A stretch of 10,986 nt of DNA from Dehalococcoidia bacterium (lineage in GTDB: Bacteria > Chloroflexota > Dehalococcoidia > SZUA-161 > SpSt-899): assembly GCA_023271485.1 (NCBI GenBank), contig JALPXT010000047.1, positions 1 to 10,986 of the forward strand, in the 5' to 3' direction. The notes under the pieces are model-generated. The model was given only the letters and a program-made list of their open reading frames with translations, did not search any database and was not told where the DNA came from. This document shows, piece by piece, positions 6,022-10,986 of this stretch; positions within the stretch are counted from its first letter, which is position 1, and every line of letters starts with the position of its first letter. The translations under genes and the position numbers were made by a program.

Positions 6022-9000
6022 CACAACATTCATCATTCCGCACTCCGCATTCATCATTCCAAAAGCTTGAACAGCGACTGGTCCTGCTGGCCTGGCTGAA
6101 CGAGCACTTCGGATACGATAGCAACCGCGAGCTTCTGGCGGACATGAAGGAGGCGGCCGAAGGATTCGATGCTCTCGGCCGCAGCTACGTCTACCACCGG
6201 CTGGAGTCACGCGGGGACAAGGTGAAAATTCCGCTGGCCGACCTGGCTCGCTACGACGACAACGTCCGCGAACACCTGCGCGCCATGAATGCCCGGAGGC
6301 CCGAGCCGATCACGCTTCGATACTTCCAGCACGTCGCAGTCCTCTACACGGAGATATTCCTGGACTGGTACTTCCACCGGCGGGGAGGGATGCTCCGCTC
6401 GCTGAACCTCTTCGTCGAGAAGCGCAACGCCTCGAAGACCGCCGCTGAGCCGAAGGATGCCAGGTTCTCGGAATCCGACCTGAAGAAGCTGGCATTCTGG
6501 ATGGCGACCGGCAGCGGTAAGACGTTGATCATGCATATCAACTACCGCCAGTTCCTGCACTATAACAACCTGCCGCTGGACAACATCCTGCTGATCACGC
6601 CGAACGAGGGACTGAGCGATCAACACATGATGGAGATGACCGCCTCGGATATTCCTGCCAGGCGGTTCGATCTGAACGAGAGCGGTCTGATGATGAATGG
6701 GAAAGACGCGGTCCGGGTCATCGAGATTACCAAACTGGTGGAGGAAAAGCGCGGCGGCGGCGTGAGCGTGCCCGTGGAGGCCTTCGAGGGCAACAACCTG
6801 ATCTTCGTGGACGAGGGCCACAAGGGTTCCGGCGGCGAGGCGTGGCGAAGCTTCCGCGACGCGCTGAGCGAAACGGGCTTCACGTTCGAGTACAGCGCAA
6901 CGTTCGGCCAGGCTCTGACGGCGGCGCGGAACGACCAACTGACGGCGGAGTACGGAAAGGCCATCGTCTTCGACTACTCCTACCGCTACTTCCACGGCGA
7001 CGGATACGGCAAGGATTTCCGCATCCTCAACCTGAAGGAGGAGACGATGGAGGACAAGACGGAGACGCTTCTCCTGGGCAACCTGCTCTCCTTCTACGAG
7101 CAGAAGCGGGTGTTCGAGGAGGAGGGGGAGGCCTTGAGCCCATACAATCTGGATAACCCTCTCTGGGTCTTCGTCGGCAGCACCGTGAACGCAGTCTATA
7201 CCGAAGACAAGCAGAAGCGAAGCGATGTCTTGACCGTGGCCCGGTTCCTGCATCACTTCCTGCAGAACAAGCGCAACTGGGCGGTCAAGACTATCAAGAA
7301 GCTCATCGAAGGCAAGACCGGCCTGGTAACGCCGGCCGGCCAGGACGTGTTCGAGGACAAGTTTAAGTACCTTCGGAAAGCCGACCTGCCGGCCGAGAAA
7401 ACGTATCAGGACATCCTTGCCAAGGTGCTTCACGCACCGGCGGGCGGCGGCTTGCACCTGTGCGACATCCGGGGCAGCGCTGGTGAAATCGGTCTGAAGG
7501 CGAGCGGTGCCGAAGACTACTTCGGCCTGATCTACATCGGCGACACCAGTACGTTCAAGAAGCTCGTGGAGGAAGACGACTCGGGAATAATTCTGGAGGA
7601 GGACGCCGTCACTGGCTCCTTGTTCGACGGCATCAATGAACCGGACACGAGTATCGATGTCCTCATAGGTGCGAAGAAGTTCATGGAGGGCTGGAATTCC
7701 TGGCGGGTCTCGAACATGGGCCTGCTTAACATCGGCCGCAAGGAGGGATCGGAGATAATTCAGCTCTTCGGACGCGGCGTCCGCCTTCGGGGCAAGGGAT
7801 TCACCCTCAAGAGGAGTGCGGCGCTGGACGGCAACCACCCGGACCATGTGGGTTTGCTGGAGACGCTGAATATCTTCGCGGTGCGGGCTAATTACATGTC
7901 CCAGTTTCGGCAATACCTGGAGAAAGAAGGCGTCGAGACAGAGGGCTATGTGGAGCTGCCCCTTTTCATCTGGGCCGATCAGAGCTTTCTAAAAAGGGGG
8001 CTTGTTGTGCCCCGTGTGCCGGAGGACCGCAATTTCGAGGCGGAGTCGGACATCCTGCTGGAGCCTGAGACAGGGGTGCCTGTGTACGTTGACATGTCCA
8101 TGAAGGTCCAGGCGATCGAAAGCGGTCCCGAAGGCATCACAGTTGTTGACGTGGGGACGAGGAGCGAACGGCCTATCCCGGACGAAAGCCTTGAACTTGT
8201 GGACTGGGAGAAAGCCTACCTCGACCTGCTTGAGTACAAGGAGCGGAAAGGACTGACAAACCTGGTTGTCCGGCCGGACGCGCCGAGGGGAATTCTCGCG
8301 ACTACCGAGCCCGAGAGGCTGTACAGGCTTGTCGCGGACGAGTCGGTAGTCAGGCCGGAATCGTTCGCCGGCACGGCCCTGCTGCAAGAGGCGGTAGTCA
8401 ACATCCTGCGGAAATACGCTGACGCTTTTTATCGGGTAAACCGGGAGCGATGGGACTCCATCCACATGGTCTACAGGACGCTCGACGAGAGCGATCCGAA
8501 TCTCAGTTTCAACCGGGGTCTTGTGAGGGAGCGCGAGTATAGCAGATATGTAGTCAATATCCAGCGCTCCGAGAGCGAGCTGGTATCCGCGGTCGAAAAA
8601 CTCATCGATGAAGTTGACCGTCTATACACCGAAGAGACAGGGAAACTGCGGTGCATCTATTTCGACAGGCACCTTTACCAGCCGTTGCTGATAGAGCATG
8701 GGGATGAAGTGAGGATGACTCCCCCGGGGCTGAACAAGAGCGAATCGCAATTTATTCGAGACATGAAGGAGTACTGGGCATACGAAAAGGATAAGTCGCT
8801 GGCGAAGGTAGAGGTCTTCCTCCTGCGCAATCTAGGTCGGGGAATCGGGATCGGCTTTTTTGAGGAGAGAGGCTTCTACCCTGACTTCATCCTGTGGATC
8901 ATGGATGGGAAGAAGCAGCACATCATTTTCGTCGAGCCCCACGGAATGCTTCATGCAAACGCTTACATGCACGACGACAAGGCACGCTTGCACGAAGCCC

Positions 9001-9230
9001 TGCCGAAACTGGCCAAGGATATAGGTGCGAGAAGCAAGACGAAAGACATAACGCTGGATTCGTACATCATCTCAGCAACGCCATATCAGGACCTCCGCAA
9101 GAAATATCCTGACGCAACATGGGACAGAAAAAGGTTTGCCGATGCCCATATTCTCTTCCTGGAGCGCAGCAGGGAGTACGACTACATGGAAAAGATATTC
9201 ACGGAACAGCTAACAAAGGCATGCACCTGA
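6018..9230 (+). CDS. Type III-like restriction enzyme helicase-nuclease subunit (Res)
   Basis: This 1070-residue superfamily 2 helicase is the likely cutting partner of Mod. Motif I ATGSGKT is at residues 163-169, motif II DEGH at 265-268 (Gly instead of the common Ala), SAT at 293-295, and motif VI QLFGRGVR at 582-589. A C-terminal nuclease-like segment has FYPDF (D956) and FVEPHG (E973). This fits PD-(D/E)XK with His975 where Lys is usual; I believe EPHG recurs in this subfamily, but that needs checking. ATG 6018 follows a strong GGAGGAGG (6005-6012) and overlaps the upstream stop. Residues about 2-14 come from a repeat, and the conserved part appears to start near KLEQRLVLL. The last six residues, LTKACT, are encoded by attC2. 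Codon use becomes less GC-rich after about 7.9 kb, hinting that the C-terminal third has a different history. Confidence 0.88.
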   Translation: MTQHSSFRTPHSSFQKLEQRLVLLAWLNEHFGYDSNRELLADMKEAAEGFDALGRSYVYHRLESRGDKVKIPLADLARYDDNVREHLRAMNARRPEPITLRYFQHVAVLYTEIFLDWYFHRRGGMLRSLNLFVEKRNASKTAAEPKDARFSESDLKKLAFWMATGSGKTLIMHINYRQFLHYNNLPLDNILLITPNEGLSDQHMMEMTASDIPARRFDLNESGLMMNGKDAVRVIEITKLVEEKRGGGVSVPVEAFEGNNLIFVDEGHKGSGGEAWRSFRDALSETGFTFEYSATFGQALTAARNDQLTAEYGKAIVFDYSYRYFHGDGYGKDFRILNLKEETMEDKTETLLLGNLLSFYEQKRVFEEEGEALSPYNLDNPLWVFVGSTVNAVYTEDKQKRSDVLTVARFLHHFLQNKRNWAVKTIKKLIEGKTGLVTPAGQDVFEDKFKYLRKADLPAEKTYQDILAKVLHAPAGGGLHLCDIRGSAGEIGLKASGAEDYFGLIYIGDTSTFKKLVEEDDSGIILEEDAVTGSLFDGINEPDTSIDVLIGAKKFMEGWNSWRVSNMGLLNIGRKEGSEIIQLFGRGVRLRGKGFTLKRSAALDGNHPDHVGLLETLNIFAVRANYMSQFRQYLEKEGVETEGYVELPLFIWADQSFLKRGLVVPRVPEDRNFEAESDILLEPETGVPVYVDMSMKVQAIESGPEGITVVDVGTRSERPIPDESLELVDWEKAYLDLLEYKERKGLTNLVVRPDAPRGILATTEPERLYRLVADESVVRPESFAGTALLQEAVVNILRKYADAFYRVNRERWDSIHMVYRTLDESDPNLSFNRGLVREREYSRYVVNIQRSESELVSAVEKLIDEVDRLYTEETGKLRCIYFDRHLYQPLLIEHGDEVRMTPPGLNKSESQFIRDMKEYWAYEKDKSLAKVEVFLLRNLGRGIGIGFFEERGFYPDFILWIMDGKKQHIIFVEPHGMLHANAYMHDDKARLHEALPKLAKDIGARSKTKDITLDSYIISATPYQDLRKKYPDATWDRKRFADAHILFLERSREYDYMEKIFTEQLTKACT
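6027..6060 (-). repeat. Inverted partner repeats at the 5' end of res
   Basis: CATTCATCATTCC occurs at 6027-6039 and 6048-6060, separated by GCACTCCG. Read on the minus strand, each contains AATGATGAATG, the same 11-mer found on the plus strand at 5631-5648. The four-helix-bundle gene is therefore bracketed by inverted repeats about 400 bp apart. The repeat is translated as residues 4-14 of Res (roughly HSSFRTPHSSF), a low-complexity leader unlike the rest of that protein. Confidence 0.75.
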
Positions 9231-9279
9231 CGGCTGTTCCGCTCCACTTCACAGCCGCAGGTGATGTCCAACGTTGGGC
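9208..9279 (+). other. attC: Integron attC-like recombination site 2
   Basis: R'' AGCTAAC (9208-9214) faces R' GTTGGGC (9273-9279), the latter a perfect match to GTTRRRY. The inner arms pair as CAT-CACCTG (9220-9229) with CAGGTGATG (9258-9266), except for one extra G at 9223, the extrahelical base expected of an attC. The stem continues with GGCTGT/ACAGCC (9232-9237 with 9251-9256) around a 13-base loop. Length is 72 bp. The res stop codon lies inside its left arm. Orientation is the same as attC1. This is the better of the two sites. Confidence 0.85.
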
Positions 9280-9321
9280 ATCATCAATTCTGACAGGGGG
9301 ATCAAGCACAGGCAACTGGCC

Positions 9322-9350
9322 CCCTCCGGATTGCGATCCGGAGGGTTTTC
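9322..9350 (+). terminator. Rho-independent terminator
   Basis: A perfect 10-bp stem CCCTCCGGAT/ATCCGGAGGG (9322-9331 and 9336-9345) with loop TGCG is followed by TTTTC. It would stop transcription coming from res through attC2. It lies only 14 bases before the NYN gene start, so that gene either has a promoter within or after the hairpin or depends on read-through. Confidence 0.85.
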
Positions 9351-9363
9351 TATTAGCCGAGTT

Positions 9364-10044
9364 ATGAACAGGACTGTTTTCCTTGTTGACGGTTTCAATC
9401 TCTATCACTCCTTAGTTGAAGCTCATCATGATGGCAGGGCTGCTACTGCTAAGTGGCTGGATTTAAAGAAGTCATGTTGCTCATATTTGCCGCTCGCAGG
9501 TCAGATCGGCGGCAAACGAGCAGATATGGAGCATGTCTACTATTTCTCTGCACCTCCCACACACCGCTCACAAGACAAGATTGACCGACATGCACTCTAC
9601 ATGAGTTGTTTGCGGGCGTCTGGAGTTAACGTTCAACTTGGACGCTTCAAGAAGAAGAGCGTCCATTGCAACAAGTGCAATCGAGATTTCTTCACTCATG
9701 AAGAAAAGGAACCCGATGTTGCCATCGCCACGAAACTATTCGAGATCTGTCATCTCGATCAATGCGATACGGCAATTTTGATGACAGGTGACACTGATCT
9801 TGCGCCGGATGTTGTCACTTGCAAGCGTATATTTCCAAACAAACCTATCTTCTTCGCGTTTCCGTACAAACGCACCAATGCCGAGCTCGCAAAGATTGCA
9901 CCGGAGTCATTCTCCATCAAGTTTGGGAATTTCAAAGTGCGAACTGCAAATTTTTGGCTCTGGTTGACTCTTATTCCCCAAATCATTTTTTGCATGTTGT
10001 CATCTCGCAGGCACTTGCCCGTGAGTTCATCGTTAACCCGCTGA
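9364..10044 (+). CDS. NYN-domain protein (PIN-like RNase family)
   Basis: The 226-residue protein opens MNRTVFLVDGFNLYHSL, the first acidic strand of NYN/PIN-like nucleases. It continues with FSAPP, a likely zinc-binding CNKC (CxxC) segment with EEKEPDVAIATKLFE, and ILMTGDTDLAPDV, which carries the second set of metal-binding acids. These are the usual catalytic features of NYN RNases that cut RNA with divalent metal ions. The first plausible start is ATG 9364; upstream codons run back through the terminator and into attC2. No Shine-Dalgarno is evident. After about residue 185 (APESFSIK) the sequence turns hydrophobic (NFWLWLTLIPQIIFCML) and does not look like the usual family tail, so a frameshift near 9920 is possible. 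It may be the gene of the next cassette, but I found no attC after it. Confidence 0.8.
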   Translation: MNRTVFLVDGFNLYHSLVEAHHDGRAATAKWLDLKKSCCSYLPLAGQIGGKRADMEHVYYFSAPPTHRSQDKIDRHALYMSCLRASGVNVQLGRFKKKSVHCNKCNRDFFTHEEKEPDVAIATKLFEICHLDQCDTAILMTGDTDLAPDVVTCKRIFPNKPIFFAFPYKRTNAELAKIAPESFSIKFGNFKVRTANFWLWLTLIPQIIFCMLSSRRHLPVSSSLTR

Positions 10045-10059
10045 AGAGGGCCTCTATAC

Positions 10060-10088
10060 TGGACAGCCGGTGGTGAAGGTGCTATAGT
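10060..10088 (+). promoter_or_regulatory. Near-consensus promoter before the Phd remnant
   Basis: TGGACA (10060-10065) and TATAGT (10083-10088) are each one base from the sigma-70 consensus and are separated by 17 bases. The expected start site is about at ATG 10095, so the transcript would be nearly leaderless, as for the ATPase gene at 1342. Confidence 0.65.
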
Positions 10089-10094
10089 CCAACC

Positions 10095-10224
10095 ATGACG
10101 ACCATTACCATAGACGACATCCAGCGCGAATTGATAGTTTATCTCCAGCGGGGTCAAGCCAGGCGAAACGCTGGTGGTACTGGCCGAAATTCAGCCGGTA
10201 GCGTTCTTCCTTTTGCTGGTGTAA
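10095..10224 (+). pseudogene. Frameshifted Phd/YefM-type antitoxin remnant
   Basis: From ATG 10095 the frame reads MTTITIDDIQRELIVYLQRG, the typical N-terminus of a Phd/YefM-like antitoxin that binds its own promoter through this region. After a run of four G (10150-10153) the family-like sequence continues one base out of frame as VKPGETLVVLAEIQPVA and then stops at 10222-10224. One extra G explains the shift. The remainder, and any VapC/Doc-type toxin that would follow, is missing. Total coding likeness is about 43 residues against 75-90 for intact relatives. Confidence 0.75.
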
Positions 10225-10325
10225 AATGAGGCAAAAGCGGCCTGGACTATGTATACTCACTGCGAGCGAGTAAGTCAACGGTTTATGAAGGCAATATGCA
10301 TCATAAAATGCCGGAAGGAGGGATA
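10225..10325. other. Intergenic stretch with an inverted repeat and an orphan ribosome binding site
   Basis: CTTTTGC (10210-10216) and GCAAAAG (10231-10237) form a 7-bp inverted repeat without a T-tract. Further on, a strong AAGGAGGG (10315-10322) precedes ATG 10325, but that frame reads only METNF before a stop where repeat copy B begins. It looks like the start of a lost gene cut off by the repeat. Confidence 0.45.
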
Positions 10326-10437
10326 TGGAGACTAATTTCTAGGCAAGAAGGCTTGGCTGGCTTTTATGGGGCGAAGTGTCTGCATAAGGTTCCATTTGGG
10401 GTGTTATCCTGCGCTCCTGCGGGACAATAATTGTTAG
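10326..10437 (+). repeat. Upstream TA repeat, copy B
   Basis: This is the second copy of the sequence at 451-563, in the same orientation, with a 56-base core (10360-10415) differing at two positions. The hairpin TCCTGCG-CTCC-TGCGGGA (10406-10423) is preserved, with stem changes that keep pairing relative to copy A. It ends with the perfect palindrome ACAATAATTGT (10424-10434), which overlaps a possible -10 (AATAAT) and could be an antitoxin operator. An antitoxin gene follows 50 bases later. Confidence 0.75.
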
Positions 10438-10486
10438 CCCAGGCATGAATAAAGGTTTATCTGGAAATTTAGAGGAGGTAACACAG

Positions 10487-10687
10487 ATGACGTCAGTAGA
10501 AGTTGTTGAAAAAGAGATAGAGAAGCTTTCTCTAAGAGAATTAGCTGAATTCAGACTTTGGTTTGCGAAGTATGACTCGGATGTTTGGGATGCACAAATT
10601 GAAGCGGATGCAGCAGCCGGAAAACTGGATGCTCTGGCGAAAGAGGCGATTGCGGAATATGAGTCGGGAAAGGCGCGACAAATTTGA
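10487..10687 (+). CDS. TA-module antitoxin of a RelE-type pair
   Basis: The 66-residue product starts MTSVEVVEKEIEKLSLRELA and contains FRLWFAKYDSDVWDAQIEAD with GKLDALA..A..EYESGKA at the end. This pattern (short helix, 'WF..YD...WD.QIE.D...GKLD.LA.EA') is characteristic of small antitoxins found next to RelE/HigB-like toxins. ATG 10487 has AGGAGG (10473-10478) eight bases upstream; an in-frame ATG at 10445 is less likely. The stop TGA at 10685-10687 overlaps a TTG that is the probable original toxin start. It appears intact, while its toxin is damaged. Confidence 0.75.
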   Translation: MTSVEVVEKEIEKLSLRELAEFRLWFAKYDSDVWDAQIEADAAAGKLDALAKEAIAEYESGKARQI

Positions 10688-10892
10688 AGCACTACGTGTC
10701 ACCGAGTTTTGGCGGTGTTTCGATGCACTACCGCAGGAAACTCAAAAACTCGCACGTCACAATTACACTCTGTTGAGGGAAAATCCATCGCATCCTTCAC
10801 TGCGTTTTAAGGCTCCTCGCTATTCTCTGCGGCTAACTTGTTTACTGAATAACCGCAGTACGCTCTATAAGGAGGTTATCCGTTGCAACTGA
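10684..10892 (+). pseudogene. Frameshifted, truncated RelE-like toxin
   Basis: From TTG 10684 the frame gives (M)KHYVSPSF, the usual start of toxins paired with this antitoxin type. Family likeness then continues one frame over as WRCFDALPQETQKLARHNY with LLRENPSHPSLRFK. Loss of one T in the TTTT before the Trp codon would explain the shift. After FKAPRYSLRL the sequence no longer resembles the family and the expected C-terminal part, including the usual WFWIGSH-type ending, is absent. Alternatively translation begins at ATG 10659 inside the antitoxin gene (MSRERRDKFEALRVTEFW), which stays in frame. In either reading the C-terminus is missing, so the toxin is probably inactive. Confidence 0.7.
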
Positions 10893-10897
10893 TCATC

Positions 10898-10986
10898 TTA
10901 TCTTGCATTTTCATCTGTTTCCCAGAGAGCAAAGGTATTATTTTCAGTGTCTATGCAGACAGCAAAATACCCTACCTTGGCTACAG
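10898..10986 (-). CDS. VOC/glyoxalase-superfamily protein, C-terminal end
   Basis: On the minus strand the frame is open from the right edge and stops at 10898-10900. The 28 visible residues include VGYFAVCIDTENNTFALWE followed by TDENAR. The form 'G.FA.C.DTE.N.F.LWE.D' is the typical last strand pair of vicinal-oxygen-chelate (glyoxalase/bleomycin-resistance) proteins, where the Glu region contributes to the metal or substrate site. Reaction and substrate cannot be told from this fragment. It runs convergently against the broken toxin and probably marks the edge of the TA-rich region. Confidence 0.75.
   Translation of the reverse strand, partial: VAKVGYFAVCIDTENNTFALWETDENAR

Larger units (their letters stand above)
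1002..9273 (+). mobile_element. Putative 8.3-kb integron cassette carrying an RM operon
   Basis: A gene cassette is the DNA between the GTT core of one attC and that of the next in the same orientation. Between attC1 (cut expected after G1001) and attC2 (after G9273) lie an orphan antitoxin, an AAA ATPase, mod, a four-helix-bundle gene and res. I found no other attC between them. All genes run in the same direction, and the last stop codon (9228-9230) lies inside attC2, both typical of cassettes. The size is far above the usual single-gene cassette of about 0.5-1.5 kb. Alternatives are loss of intermediate attC sites, or later insertion of the RM genes into a smaller antitoxin cassette. The unit as a whole is an inference. 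Confidence 0.55.

Noticed and set aside
4647..7913. Long minus-strand open frames (460 and 568 codons) opposite mod and res
   Set aside because: They mirror the GC-rich codon pattern of the plus-strand genes, show no family motifs and have no ribosome binding sites; the opposite strand carries clear catalytic motifs.
10030..10093. GTTAACC and GTCCAAC as attC boxes behind the NYN gene
   Set aside because: GTCCAAC fits the R'' consensus but no matching R' or complementary arms follow; it is simply the leader of the Phd remnant.
10826..10893. Possible third attC after the broken toxin (GGCTAAC ... GTTATCC / GTTGCAA)
   Set aside because: The inner arms do not pair, no extrahelical base pattern is present, and the outer boxes depart from consensus.
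10883..10986. Possible plus-strand gene start (TTG after AAGGAGG) reading like a signal peptide
   Set aside because: The minus strand of the same bases encodes a recognisable VOC C-terminus with a proper stop; the hydrophobic plus-strand reading is its shadow.
1..10986. Transposase, integrase, tRNA or rRNA genes
   Set aside because: Neither strand shows DDE, tyrosine or serine recombinase motifs, nor any tRNA-like or rRNA-like stretch that I can recognise.

Overview
The window is a bacterial accessory region built as a mosaic. GC-rich, C-ending-codon genes (roughly 2.56-9.2 kb) sit between AT-richer flanks full of small, mostly broken toxin-antitoxin (TA) genes. No rRNA, tRNA or lineage marker is present, so I do not name a genus. 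Two structures that read as integron attC recombination sites (920-1007 and 9208-9279) suggest a bacterium carrying integron gene cassettes. No integron integrase or attI lies in the window, so this would be a sedentary array or an integrase-less cluster of attC sites.

Layout. (1) 2-289: C-terminal end of a protein resembling the uracil-DNA glycosylase superfamily. (2) 451-1007: a repeat (copy A), an intact addiction-module antitoxin, a ParE/RelE toxin that has lost its middle, then attC1 starting at the toxin's stop codon. (3) 1002-9273: a stretch of about 8.3 kb bounded by the two attC sites. It holds an antitoxin without a toxin, a palindrome, a strong promoter overlaid by an inverted repeat, and an apparent operon: AAA ATPase (DUF4143 type), large type III-like DNA adenine methyltransferase (Mod), four-helix-bundle protein, and helicase-nuclease (Res). 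The Res stop codon lies inside attC2. (4) 9280-10224: a rho-independent terminator, a NYN-domain RNase-like gene and a frameshifted Phd-type antitoxin remnant behind a near-consensus promoter. (5) 10326-10892: copy B of the repeat, a second antitoxin, and a frameshifted, truncated partner toxin. (6) 10898-10986, minus strand: the C-terminal end of a VOC/glyoxalase-superfamily protein, probably where ordinary chromosome resumes.

How the genes work together. Mod and Res should form a type III-like restriction-modification (RM) complex: Mod recognises and methylates a DNA site, and Res uses ATP-dependent translocation and a PD-(D/E)XK-like nuclease domain to cut unmodified DNA. The four-helix-bundle gene is wedged between them. 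It overlaps res by an ATGA and supplies the res ribosome binding site. Both of its ends are short repeats (AATGATGAATG, inverted relative to each other) that also encode the mod stop codon and the first residues of Res, so it looks like a late insertion that kept the operon readable. The ATPase sits 38 bases upstream of mod and probably shares its transcript.

The most notable points are the apparent packaging of a complete multi-gene RM system as one very large integron cassette, the mobile-looking four-helix-bundle insert inside the operon, and a surrounding TA graveyard in which no toxin is intact. All functional statements rest on motif recognition by eye; no database search was run.
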